NCBI GenBank assembly: GCA_017962025.1
Contig: JAGCWD010000109.1
Location: 1 to 64,000, forward strand
Direction of reading: 5' to 3'
Origin: Bacteroidales bacterium
GTDB lineage: Bacteria; Bacteroidota; Bacteroidia; Bacteroidales; UBA932
Length of the DNA: 64,000 bases
Shown here piece after piece: positions 32,815 through 41,316 of this stretch. Position 1 is the first letter of the stretch; each line of letters opens with the position of its first letter. Under the pieces are notes generated by a model, which was not told the DNA's origin, ran no database searches, and was given only the letters and a program-made list of their open reading frames with translations. Both the position numbers and the translations under genes were made by a program.

Positions 32815-33834
32815 CTACTTCAAGCGTGTGGCAGGGACTCCTTCAAATGTTATCTTCACTGGAACGATCAGGCCCTCATCATCGAAATACATCTTTTCGA
32901 TGCATACTACCCTGTTGTTGCCGTCCTTGGAACCGAGGGGATGGCGGTGATAGATTATGTAGTATTCATCCTTCCCGCGTCCTTTAATCACCGAATGGTG
33001 ACCGGCTCCGGTTGCTACACTCATGTCTGACTCCAGGATTGTACCTATGCGCTCGAAAGGTCCGAAAGGACTGTCTGACACAGCATAAGCCACATGATAG
33101 TTGGGTCCTGTCCAGCCGCCTTCGCTCCACATGAAATAGTATTTCCCGTTACGTTTCAGCATGAAAGGCCCCTCAACGTAATTCTTCGGGGTTATCTCCT
33201 TGAACATGGTGCCGTCCTCAAACGGAACCAGACTCTTCAGGTCCTCACCGAGCTTAACGATGTTGCAATGACGCCAGCCTCCGTAGTACATGTAGTACTG
33301 GCCGTCATCATCCCGGAACACGAACTGGTCGATGGGCTGTGCACCATTGATAACCTCATCAATCAATGGATGACCAAGGGCATCCTTGAAAGGTCCGGCA
33401 GGATTGTCAGCAACTGCTACACCGATTCCACCCTCCCCTTTCTCATGCATGTCATTAGCTCCGAAATAGAGGTAATAAACCCCGTCTTTCTCAATAACAG
33501 AGGGAGCCCAAAGCGCACGGCGCAGCCAGGAGATGTTCTCCTTGGAAATCACCTTCTCATGCTTGGTCCAATGAACCAGATCCTTTGATGAATATGCATC
33601 CATGAACAATTGTTCGTCATAAGGCCTGGACCAGGTGGGATAAATCCAGCATTCCTTTCCGAAAACTATTCCTTCGGGGTCCGCGTACCAACCTTCAAAC
33701 AGAGGATTGCCACTCATCTCGACCAGTTTCCTGGAACAAGCGGAAGGTATGAGGAGAAGAAAAAAGGCTGTGACAAGGTAAATGACCTTAAGTGGCCTGC
33801 TGAACTTATCCAGAGGCCTGTCGGAATGAATCAT
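32815..33834 (-). CDS. Glycoside hydrolase family 43-like lipoprotein
   Basis: 339 residues. Lipobox near LLLIPSAC (~32). GH43 propeller: YADPEGIVFGKECWIYPTW contains the catalytic-base Asp (~48), then SSKDLVHWTKHEKVI, APSVIEKDGVYYLYFGAND, QPIDQFVFRDDDGQYYMYYGG with an Asp suited to modulate pKa, and VEGPFMLKRNGKYYFMWSEG with the likely acid Glu. Acts on arabinosyl, xylosyl or galactosyl side chains by family; the exact substrate cannot be told. Last gene on the minus strand of the sialic-acid-type locus. Confidence 0.88.
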   Translation of the reverse strand: MIHSDRPLDKFSRPLKVIYLVTAFFLLLIPSACSRKLVEMSGNPLFEGWYADPEGIVFGKECWIYPTWSRPYDEQLFMDAYSSKDLVHWTKHEKVISKENISWLRRALWAPSVIEKDGVYYLYFGANDMHEKGEGGIGVAVADNPAGPFKDALGHPLIDEVINGAQPIDQFVFRDDDGQYYMYYGGWRHCNIVKLGEDLKSLVPFEDGTMFKEITPKNYVEGPFMLKRNGKYYFMWSEGGWTGPNYHVAYAVSDSPFGPFERIGTILESDMSVATGAGHHSVIKGRGKDEYYIIYHRHPLGSKDGNNRVVCIEKMYFDDEGLIVPVKITFEGVPATRLK

Positions 33835-33844
33835 GGCAGAATAA

Positions 33845-34015
33845 TTATTTAGATTGACCGGCTTCCTTTTCCTGTTTTACATCTTTCAGGACATCCTTTT
33901 CAAGGACATCCTTGAGAGGAGAAGGAGTTGACGAAGTGTCCGGCTCTTCGGATTTAGGAGGCTTGGGGACGATTACCACCTTTGAAGGATTGTCGTTGGA
34001 GTAAGACTTTTTCAT
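33845..34015 (-). CDS. Small Pro/Lys/Asp-rich 56-residue protein
   Basis: ATG at 34013-34015 to TAA at 33845-33847. The product begins MKKSYSNDNPSKVVIVPKPP, then a Ser/Thr/Pro part and a charged repeat LKDVLEKDVLKDVKQEKE. It lies 11 bases downstream of the next gene's stop on the same strand and ahead of GH43, in operon-like spacing. No homologue recognised; low complexity. Confidence 0.45.
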   Translation of the reverse strand: MKKSYSNDNPSKVVIVPKPPKSEEPDTSSTPSPLKDVLEKDVLKDVKQEKEAGQSK

Positions 34016-34026
34016 ATAGCAATAAA

Positions 34027-34680
34027 TTAACGTAGGTACGAATCTATGGCATCAATGGCATCCTGGATGTCGGAAACATCGGTAAATAGTTCAGGATCGG
34101 CCTGGGCAGTCAACCATTGTACGGAATACAGGCCGTAATCTGTCTTGATGAAATCCTTTATGTCGATGTTCCCATTAAGGGCATATATCCCGGCAGTCTC
34201 CTTGTCGATGGAGTTCTCAAATCTCGAATCCCTGGATGAAATATGGCGGTTGAGATTGTACACTATCGAGTTGCAGGTATCATAGGCACGGATTATCTTC
34301 ATAGACAAGCCATTGCTCTCTATGTTCTGGAAAACAGACGACATTTTCAGAAGTTCAAGCGCATCATGGCAGAGGGAGAAGGACACATCCGCGAAAATCA
34401 TACTTGAATGGAAGTTGATTGAATCAACCGGACATTTATCCAATGAATCACGATGGGCTAGCATATACTCCGCAGACTTCCTTTCCTGTTTCAGATAATC
34501 TACTATTATGGAAATATCATCAATGTTGGTGCTCAATTCAGAGCGGACAAGTTCCAACGAAGAACGAGTGTTGTTCCTTTCCCTGGACCTGTCGATTATT
34601 CCCTGGATTCCAAATGTTATGAAGATTCCAAGGATGACTGAGAGCATATTGCTCAGGAAGCCGGAGAGAGATGCTTTCAT
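34027..34680 (-). CDS. Single-pass membrane protein of unknown function
   Basis: 217 residues. One N-terminal membrane segment (LSNMLSVILGIFITFGIQGII, ~9-29), followed by a long helical region (RSSLELVRSELSTNIDDISIIVDYLKQERK-like) and further helices to the end. It resembles small Bacteroidota membrane proteins with a coiled periplasmic part; no catalytic motif. 14 bases separate it from the YhcH gene upstream. Confidence 0.65.
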   Translation of the reverse strand: MKASLSGFLSNMLSVILGIFITFGIQGIIDRSRERNNTRSSLELVRSELSTNIDDISIIVDYLKQERKSAEYMLAHRDSLDKCPVDSINFHSSMIFADVSFSLCHDALELLKMSSVFQNIESNGLSMKIIRAYDTCNSIVYNLNRHISSRDSRFENSIDKETAGIYALNGNIDIKDFIKTDYGLYSVQWLTAQADPELFTDVSDIQDAIDAIDSYLR

Positions 34681-34694
34681 GACCAGGCGTTTAT

Positions 34695-35324
34695 CTATTC
34701 AGAATTTGCAATTTTAATCACCAGTTTCTTGAGCGGCTTGTCATAGACAGCACCGTCGGCAGCAAACGAAGGATTGTGGAGGTCATGGGGGAAGAACACG
34801 AAGAGATACGGATGATCAGCCGGCTGGTCATAATAGACGGTGTCGTCCGAGAGATAGAAACCAGCTTCCTTGTCGGGGTCATATTCACTAAGCACCTGGA
34901 GTTTAGGGCTGTCCGCAGGGCAGATCCCCCATCTTACCGGTCCTTCTGTAAGTTGAATGTCAACATATTCACGATGACCCTCGAGTTTGGTTTCCTCAAA
35001 TGGTTTAGGATCAAGCTCAGATAAAGTGTAATAACACTTCCTGCCGACCAGTTCGAACGTCCCGAGATCCGTGGTCTCATGAATCTTTGGCCCCTTTTCG
35101 GCAACACATTTCAGGGCGGCGTCCCAGAGGTCAGGATTGGCTTTGTACTGCCTCATCAGTTCGGCAAAATCGGTCGAAGGATGGAATGGAACATCTATTC
35201 CGTTATCCTTGAGAAGACTTGAAGCCCAGTCGGAAGGATCGACCGAAGCTCCTTTCTTGGGGCTGCATGAGGTAAAAGCCATCAATGAAGCGATGGATAA
35301 CATAATAAAGATTCTTCTTTTCAT
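34695..35324 (-). CDS. YhcH/YjgK/YiaL (DUF386) family lipoprotein
   Basis: About 209 residues from the ATG that gives a lipoprotein signal (MKRRIFIMLSIASLMAFTSC); an upstream in-frame ATG at 35363 would spoil it. The DUF386 cupin signature is clear: YTLSELDPKPFEETKLEGHREYVDIQ-type block, then GFYLSDDTVYYD and FFPHDLHNPS, with metal-binding His/Glu. YhcH proteins occur in sialic-acid gene sets and are thought to act on sugar anomers. Export of this form is unusual since E. coli YhcH is cytosolic. It supports a sialic-acid role for the locus. Confidence 0.85.
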   Translation of the reverse strand: MKRRIFIMLSIASLMAFTSCSPKKGASVDPSDWASSLLKDNGIDVPFHPSTDFAELMRQYKANPDLWDAALKCVAEKGPKIHETTDLGTFELVGRKCYYTLSELDPKPFEETKLEGHREYVDIQLTEGPVRWGICPADSPKLQVLSEYDPDKEAGFYLSDDTVYYDQPADHPYLFVFFPHDLHNPSFAADGAVYDKPLKKLVIKIANSE

Positions 35325-35375
35325 TATTGTCTGTTTATTGCCTCGTCCTACGCAAATATACACAAATAATCCGTA

Positions 35376-36497
35376 TCACTTCTTGAACAGGGCATCAAGT
35401 TCATCAATCTTGAAACGTACTGAGACAACGGAGTGTTTTTCCTTACCCGGATTGTACTTTACATAGGTAGTTGCAACGATGGTACCGTCAGGAAGCAATT
35501 CAAGGCCAGGATAGCCACAATCCGTTCCGGCAAAGTTATGCAGCAACTTGACCTTGTACTGGCCTGAAAGGTCTCCTCCGATGTCATCATACCTGCCGAC
35601 CCAGGCAACGAAATGCCCCTTGGTCGGACTGTTGGGAGCCATGTCCCTGAACACAGATATAATCCTTCCGTCAGGGAGATATCTTGCCATGTGCCGGTCT
35701 CCGGTAAGGCCCCATGGAGTTTCTCTCATCAATGTCCATGTCTGTCCCTCGTCATTGGAGAACATCATCAGCGAACAACCCTTGCGCTGGTTTTCCCTGG
35801 CCAGGCAGAGGATGACATTTCCATTAGGGGATCTCAGAAGGCATGGCTCGCATGGTGATTTGTCCGGGACCTCGCCCACAAGACGGGATTCATCCCAAGT
35901 CAGTCCCCCATCATGGGACACCGACTGCCATAGTTTGAGGGGAGCACGGTCCTGGTCTGAATTACCACGATGATACATTCCGAGATAATCCCCGTTTTTC
36001 AGGCGGATTATGGATGTGAATGCCATGATGCAAGGCTTTCCTAGCCTGACTATCTTACTCCAAGTCCTGCCACCGTCCTCACTGCAGGAATAACCCATCT
36101 CCCGGTAGGTAGCATTGGATTCAAGCTGGGCGAAAACGAAAAGACGTTGCTTGCCCTCCTTGTCCGTCAGTTTATAAATGCTGGGACAATTGACCATACC
36201 TTTCCACTCAGCCGGCGCATTGACATTATTCCAAGTAAGGCCGCCGTCATAGCTGAAACCAAGGAAGTCCGCCGGCCCGCCATGGTTCTTGGACCATGTA
36301 CAGATCATGGTCCTGGAGTCATCCATCAGGACTGTCGTAGGATGGCCGTTGTACAGGTCCGGAGTTCCGGCAGCAACCACGACATGGTGATCCGTTCGGT
36401 CGGAAAAATCCCGCCATGGAAGGTTTGGCGAGTACTCCTGTGCAGATATCGTAAGTACGCTGAGCAGGAAGATGGAAAGAGACAGTATTTTCTTCAT
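35376..36497 (-). CDS. Secreted BNR/Asp-box propeller (sialidase-like)
   Basis: 373 residues. Signal peptide MKKILSLSIFLLSVLTISAQ. Four Asp-boxes: SYDGGLTW, SEDGGRTW, SHDGGLTW and SNDEGQTW, typical of six-bladed sialidase folds. The arginine triad and the RIP motif of GH33 are not clear, so this may be an esterase-like or other exo-acting propeller rather than a true sialidase. It lies between YhcH and DUF4432 in a run of minus-strand genes. Confidence 0.8.
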   Translation of the reverse strand: MKKILSLSIFLLSVLTISAQEYSPNLPWRDFSDRTDHHVVVAAGTPDLYNGHPTTVLMDDSRTMICTWSKNHGGPADFLGFSYDGGLTWNNVNAPAEWKGMVNCPSIYKLTDKEGKQRLFVFAQLESNATYREMGYSCSEDGGRTWSKIVRLGKPCIMAFTSIIRLKNGDYLGMYHRGNSDQDRAPLKLWQSVSHDGGLTWDESRLVGEVPDKSPCEPCLLRSPNGNVILCLARENQRKGCSLMMFSNDEGQTWTLMRETPWGLTGDRHMARYLPDGRIISVFRDMAPNSPTKGHFVAWVGRYDDIGGDLSGQYKVKLLHNFAGTDCGYPGLELLPDGTIVATTYVKYNPGKEKHSVVSVRFKIDELDALFKK

Positions 36498-36500
36498 TCC

Positions 36501-37496
36501 CTATATGTTAATTATTTCAACATCGATGTCGAAATCCCTGCAGCAGCCGGCGTCAAGATAATCCAGGGTACCCGCCTCGGAATGAGCTTTACGACCGATC
36601 ATCTTGCAGCTGGCAGGTTCAAGTCCAAGCACATAATCACCGTTCTCGAACTGTTTCCATTGTGTAAGATAAGGAAAATCTTTCAGATTGTAGTTCAGAG
36701 CCACGCCAAATCCAAGGGAAGGATTGACCAGGGAGACAGTGGTCCTGCCTCCGTCATCTCCCTCGAGGGTATGGAAGAAGACCTGTTCTGGATAATGCTC
36801 ATGTGGTTCTTCCATCCTAAGATAGGTCCCGAATCCTTTTCGGGCATCCTCATCACGAGGCTCGACAGTGATCGAAGACAGCCTCAGCTCAGACTCTCCA
36901 CTTAGAAGAGGATAACCGAAATTGATGTGCAGCATGAGCATGAATGCTTCCGGCTTGAAGCCAAGGTTTCGGACACGGTTGCGGATAGTGAACCCTCTGC
37001 CCATGACCGGGACAATATATTCTCTCTCCAGAAGGAGGTTTTGTTTGAATATCCTTCCGTCACGAACTACTCCTTTGATCTTTATGGCCGGGATGTCCCC
37101 GGAACTGTCGATTGAAGCGCAGACCTCCTCGGCAGGAGTGTTGGATATGGTCCCATGAAGTCCGAAATCTTCGCCGTCAACCGTACATGGGGCACCGATA
37201 TGCCGCAGGCCGCAGGTAGTCAGGAACCCGACGAAGAAACTGTCCAGGAAATCGAAACCGAGTCCCCGGAAATACTCCGGAGCCACGATGCCGCATTTTG
37301 AGAGGTAGGAAAGGTTTGTCCCTTTCCAAGACAGGGATGAGACATCCATTCCCCTGTCCACCAAGACCTTGAATTCTAGGCCGGATCCGTTCCTCACCTC
37401 AAGGGCACGGACTCCTTTCGCCTTGCCGTCCGCATAGGTGAAAGGAGTCACACCGTAAAGCTGGGAAGGATGGCCGATGTATCTGTCGACATCCAT
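36501..37496 (-). CDS. DUF4432 family protein (aldose-epimerase-like)
   Basis: 331 residues, cytosolic. The pattern VLVDRGMDVSSLSWKG, FRGLGFDFLDSFFVGFLTTCGL, DFGLHGTISNTPAEEV and LGLEPASCK fits DUF4432, which has the galactose mutarotase-like supersandwich with active His/Glu residues (His in HIGAP and FGLHG; Glu in LEPAS). These proteins bind sugars and may interconvert anomers or epimers. Adjacent to the lyxose-isomerase-like gene with an 11-base gap. Confidence 0.85.
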   Translation of the reverse strand: MDVDRYIGHPSQLYGVTPFTYADGKAKGVRALEVRNGSGLEFKVLVDRGMDVSSLSWKGTNLSYLSKCGIVAPEYFRGLGFDFLDSFFVGFLTTCGLRHIGAPCTVDGEDFGLHGTISNTPAEEVCASIDSSGDIPAIKIKGVVRDGRIFKQNLLLEREYIVPVMGRGFTIRNRVRNLGFKPEAFMLMLHINFGYPLLSGESELRLSSITVEPRDEDARKGFGTYLRMEEPHEHYPEQVFFHTLEGDDGGRTTVSLVNPSLGFGVALNYNLKDFPYLTQWKQFENGDYVLGLEPASCKMIGRKAHSEAGTLDYLDAGCCRDFDIDVEIINI

Positions 37497-37507
37497 ATCG
37501 CCATCAT

Positions 37508-38173
37508 TTAAAAAGGATACTCGTTGCAGAGATAGTGTTCGATCGGTTCGTCTTCCTCAATCTTCGAAAACCTCCCCTTGGGCTCAAGGAAATAATTATC
37601 AGTCTTGTCGTCGTTGACGGATGAGACTTCGCCCACCAGGGCATCACCGCCCTCGGCCCAGAACCTGTGATAGAGATAGGGGGTGTAGCAGACACTCTGT
37701 CCCGGCTTCAGCCTTACGGTCTCTCCAGCCTTGAAAACCCTGGACATACCATCCACCTTGACATGGACATCAGTCGCGTCCAGTTTCCCATCAGGGGTGG
37801 CATTCCAAAGTTTCATGCAAAGGAGACCCCCTCCTCTGTTGATTATATCTTCGGTCTTGAGCACATGATAGTGCTCGGGAGTAATCTGATTCTCCCTGAC
37901 CACCATAATCTTTTCACAATAGAGCTTCTCTCCCGGTTTGGAAAGATTGCCATTGCGCAGTGTTATAAGGCTAAGGCCGATCTTTCCGAAATCTCCCCAG
38001 CCGAAGTCCGTAATGTCCCAGCCGAGTCCGTTTTTGAATATCTCGTCGCAGTCAGCTGCAACCTTTTTCCAATCATCGGGGCTGTAGAAAGCCCATTCGG
38101 GAAGCATGAAGTGATGCTTCTCCATCAGCTCCATGTTGTAACGTATGTAGCCGTTGACTTCGCTTCTTTTCAT
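37508..38173 (-). CDS. D-lyxose/mannose isomerase-family protein
   Basis: 221 residues, cytosolic cupin. Metal-site residues are visible: EHYHVLKTEDII (His, His, Lys, Glu) in the middle and a second His in YTPYLYHRFWAEGG. The overall pattern (NMELMEKHHFMLPEWAFYSPDDW; NGLGWDITDFG) fits D-lyxose ketol-isomerase family. In this locus, which lacks a recognisable NanE epimerase, it may act on a sugar released from sialic acid or on an accompanying sugar; that is inference. Starts 2 bases after the sialidase stop. Confidence 0.85.
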   Translation of the reverse strand: MKRSEVNGYIRYNMELMEKHHFMLPEWAFYSPDDWKKVAADCDEIFKNGLGWDITDFGWGDFGKIGLSLITLRNGNLSKPGEKLYCEKIMVVRENQITPEHYHVLKTEDIINRGGGLLCMKLWNATPDGKLDATDVHVKVDGMSRVFKAGETVRLKPGQSVCYTPYLYHRFWAEGGDALVGEVSSVNDDKTDNYFLEPKGRFSKIEEDEPIEHYLCNEYPF

Positions 38174-38175
38174 GA

Positions 38176-39816
38176 TTACAATGTTTTCAAGTCAATCACA
38201 TCTCCTATCTTGATCTGCTGGTAAACGAGACAGGCTCCGCTTCCTTCATAGATGACACCTATGGTTTCATTGTCAACGGAAATCATGCAGGAATAGCCTG
38301 CTCCAAGACCCTCGTCCACTTCAAGGACCGACGGCCAGGTCATGCCTTCGTCCAAGCTGCAACGGATAGAATGGTGAACCCTCTTGTCAGGATCATTCGG
38401 ATTGAAGAAGAACAGAAGTTCCTTTTCGCTTCCGTCAACCTTCTTGTACATGTGCTTCAGGATAGACCCCTGGCAAGTCGGTTCTGTAAGGACATGTCCG
38501 GAAGTGGGATGGACTTCCCAGGTCTCGCCAAGGTCCTTCGTGATGGCAACAAGACGGCCATTCTCCGTATGGTTTCCACGATTCTTGCTAGAGCGCATGT
38601 TAAGCATGATCGAACCGTCAGCAAGCTGTACGCACATGCTCTCGTTGGAATGGACCGCAGGATCCGCGAAAGCAGGTTTCCCGGACTTCCAGGTTTTGCC
38701 TCCATCCCGGCTGGTGATGAGAGTGGAAAATGCGGAAGCATCCTCACGGCGTCCCTGAGCAGGGAAAACCAACGTACCGTCCTCAAGGGTTATTCCAGCA
38801 CCGGGGCCGTTGATGGTCAGGCAATAACTCTCCGGCTTTACTTCCCTGGTGTAGTTCATAGGTTCACTCCAGGTCAAGCCATCATCGGTACTCTTGACCA
38901 CCATCCACTGGGAACTCTGCTTGACGTCATAGCCTGGTTGGGTTCCGTTCTTTGCCCACTGGTGATTCCAATCGGTCGATTGCTCTGTCAAGCCTTCCAC
39001 CCACTTTCCCGTCTCCTTATCGATGACTCCGTGCATCCAACAAGCGGAAATGTAAATGTCCCCTGTGTTGTCGTCAACAAGGATGCAAGGATCGCTGACG
39101 CCATTGAACTTCTGGGGAAGTCCACCCCATTCTCCCATGTCCATGGCCACCATCATCGGAGACCAGGTCCTGCCACCATCGGTACTGCGGTTGTAGCAAA
39201 TGTCTATGTCTCCCTGAAGGTCGCGGTCACGGTCCCTGCGGGCATCATAGATGGCTATGATAGTCCCTTTAGGAGTGATTGCGAGACCGGGAATCCGGCA
39301 GTTGTCAACCCCATCCTGGTCATTTTGCCTGAGGGCTATGGCCGTTCTGAGGACAGGGGCTCCGGTACAATCAGCCTTGACCCTGCCTTCAGTGGTTTTG
39401 AATGAGATGTCCTTAACCGTAATCTTATTGTCCAGATCCACCACATCCCCGGTCTTGAGACCGATGGCAAATTCTGCCACCGGTCCTTCGACAGGGATAT
39501 CACACTTGATGACTACGGTCTTCTCACGGGAAGCGGTTTTGACATCCGTCTCAGCAACGGTTTCACCTCCTTTGATGAGCGCCACCTTACGTATATCCCC
39601 AAGACCGGCCGCCGCGGAAAAACGAACAGAAACAGTTTTTAGGGAATATGCCGTCCCCTCCGGAGAATTAAGCCGTACAGAAGCCACATTGTTCATGTCC
39701 TTCAGAGCGAGGACGGGAGTGTTGGGGACGTTCACCTCCGAGGAGACCGTCCCGCTCTCCCTGGCACAGGATATAGCCAGGGAGAGGATCAGGGCGAAAG
39801 TCAATACTTTTCTCAT
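38176..39816 (-). CDS. Exo-alpha-sialidase, GH33 lipoprotein
   Basis: 546 residues. Lipoprotein signal ending LSLAISC (~17). An N-terminal beta-sandwich (~30-150) precedes the sialidase propeller. The RIP motif CRIPGLAITPKG (R174) supplies the first arginine of the carboxylate-binding triad; DARRDRD follows (Asp of the catalytic set), then Asp-boxes STDGGRTWS, STDDGLTWSEP, SRDGGKTWKS and SLDEGMTWPS, and NESMCVQLADGS and YSCMISVD near the nucleophile Tyr/Glu. It releases terminal sialic acids at the cell surface. Same transcript as SusD, SusC and N-acetylneuraminate lyase. Confidence 0.92.
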   Translation of the reverse strand: MRKVLTFALILSLAISCARESGTVSSEVNVPNTPVLALKDMNNVASVRLNSPEGTAYSLKTVSVRFSAAAGLGDIRKVALIKGGETVAETDVKTASREKTVVIKCDIPVEGPVAEFAIGLKTGDVVDLDNKITVKDISFKTTEGRVKADCTGAPVLRTAIALRQNDQDGVDNCRIPGLAITPKGTIIAIYDARRDRDRDLQGDIDICYNRSTDGGRTWSPMMVAMDMGEWGGLPQKFNGVSDPCILVDDNTGDIYISACWMHGVIDKETGKWVEGLTEQSTDWNHQWAKNGTQPGYDVKQSSQWMVVKSTDDGLTWSEPMNYTREVKPESYCLTINGPGAGITLEDGTLVFPAQGRREDASAFSTLITSRDGGKTWKSGKPAFADPAVHSNESMCVQLADGSIMLNMRSSKNRGNHTENGRLVAITKDLGETWEVHPTSGHVLTEPTCQGSILKHMYKKVDGSEKELLFFFNPNDPDKRVHHSIRCSLDEGMTWPSVLEVDEGLGAGYSCMISVDNETIGVIYEGSGACLVYQQIKIGDVIDLKTL

Positions 39817-39837
39817 GAGAACATCTGTCCAGAGTTG

Positions 39838-41304
39838 TTATTTGTCAAGACCCGGAGTCTGGGTGATATTAGGATTGGAATTCATACAGGCATCCGCCAC
39901 AGGAATGTAGAGGATATTCTGCTCACCACTCCTTCCAACAAGTGACCAGATACGGGAGAAAGCCTTTCCGTTACGGACAATCGTAAAGAAACTCTTGTTC
40001 TCGCAGGCGAACTCCTTGAGGTATTCGTCGATGATTACATCAGTAACCTGGTCCTTTGAAAGAGTGGTCGGATAGGTGTTATCCTTTCCATAAGCACGTT
40101 TCACCAACTGGTTGATGTAACCGACGGCGGCAGCCTGCTGGCCCTGTCCGTTTTTAGCTTCTGCCATCATCAGATAAGCCTCGGCCACACGGTACAGGAT
40201 CATGTCAGAATCAAAGGTACGGGTTTCGTTGGCCCAGGTACCGGTGAATTTTGCAAACCACCTCCAATAGATATCGGTGTCGTCGAATTCCTTGAAGGTC
40301 ACGGCGAGACGGGCATCCTTATCTACTCCTTCAGGGACACTCTTGAGGAAGGCCTCGTACTCGGGAGTAGGTGTAACGTACTGGTTGTGGGAACCGACCT
40401 GGATAGGATCTTCAATCTTATCGAGATTGGTTACATACTGATAGACGCAGAGATAGAGCGAAGGAGCGCCTCCGGTAAACTCAAGCTGGTTGTAGTCCAG
40501 GGAAGAGATGATTTCCGAGTTGTTCTCGTTGGTTACTCCGAACACCTTTGCAAAGTCAGACTGAAGCTTGTACGTAGAGCTGCTGAGCACTGTGTTCAAA
40601 GCACTTTCGGCCTTTCCATAGTACTCTGATTTACCCTCGCGGCCAGCCATCCAGAGATCGAAGTCGGCAGTCAGCATGGCTATTGCCTCCTTGTTCGTAG
40701 TATAGTGATTGGTAGTGGCACCTCCGACCACGGATGCGGCCTGGGTCAGGTCTGACTCGATCTGTGCATATAGCTGCGCAACCGGGGTCCTGCTGGGGAA
40801 CATCTTTTCCGGGTCATCCGACTCGAAGCCCTCGGTTAGGAGAGGGGCGTCACCCCAGGACCTGGCTATGATGAAATAGCACCATGCGCGCAGATAGTAC
40901 GCGTTCGCCAGCACTGTGTTTTTGGTGGTGGCACTGGTGAATTCCATGCTTTCGGCATGGGTGATGGCCAGGTTCACAAGGTTGATAACTGCATAAAGGT
41001 CAGCCCAGTTGGTACCTGAGTTGCTCTTCATGATGATGTTGTCCTTGTAGTGCATGATGCTGGTGTCATCAATCAGTCCCTGGTCATAGAGACCTGAGCG
41101 GTACTCTGCCCACATTGCCATGTTGCTTGCCGTAGCAGAGCGGAACCTGGTGTAGGCACCGTAAATCTCACTCATCATCGTTGATTCCTGCCAGACATTA
41201 AGTGAAGTGTACTGGCTAGGCTGGATGACGTTCAAATCATCATGGCAACCGGTCAGTGACAGTCCGACAGCGAAAACGGTAAGGATGTATGCTATCTTTT
41301 TCAT
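39838..41304 (-). CDS. SusD/RagB-family surface glycan-binding lipoprotein
   Basis: 488 residues. Lipoprotein signal YILTVFAVGLSLTGC (lipobox ~20). SusD features: DLNVIQPSQYTSLNVWQES, NAYYLRAWCYFIIARSWGDAPLL (TPR region), DMILYRVAEAYLMMAEAKN and a C-terminal ACMNSNPNITQTPGLDK. It binds glycans on the cell surface and acts as the lid of the adjacent SusC transporter. 12 bases separate it from susC. Confidence 0.95.
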   Translation of the reverse strand: MKKIAYILTVFAVGLSLTGCHDDLNVIQPSQYTSLNVWQESTMMSEIYGAYTRFRSATASNMAMWAEYRSGLYDQGLIDDTSIMHYKDNIIMKSNSGTNWADLYAVINLVNLAITHAESMEFTSATTKNTVLANAYYLRAWCYFIIARSWGDAPLLTEGFESDDPEKMFPSRTPVAQLYAQIESDLTQAASVVGGATTNHYTTNKEAIAMLTADFDLWMAGREGKSEYYGKAESALNTVLSSSTYKLQSDFAKVFGVTNENNSEIISSLDYNQLEFTGGAPSLYLCVYQYVTNLDKIEDPIQVGSHNQYVTPTPEYEAFLKSVPEGVDKDARLAVTFKEFDDTDIYWRWFAKFTGTWANETRTFDSDMILYRVAEAYLMMAEAKNGQGQQAAAVGYINQLVKRAYGKDNTYPTTLSKDQVTDVIIDEYLKEFACENKSFFTIVRNGKAFSRIWSLVGRSGEQNILYIPVADACMNSNPNITQTPGLDK

Positions 41305-41316
41305 ATCGCCAATCTT

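Noticed and set aside
35376..36497. Second GH33 sialidase
   Set aside because: Asp-boxes are present but the RIP motif and arginine triad could not be placed, so only a sialidase-like propeller is claimed.
38371..39405. 344-codon plus-strand ORF
   Set aside because: Antisense to the GH33 sialidase; explained as a shadow of GC-rich coding sequence.
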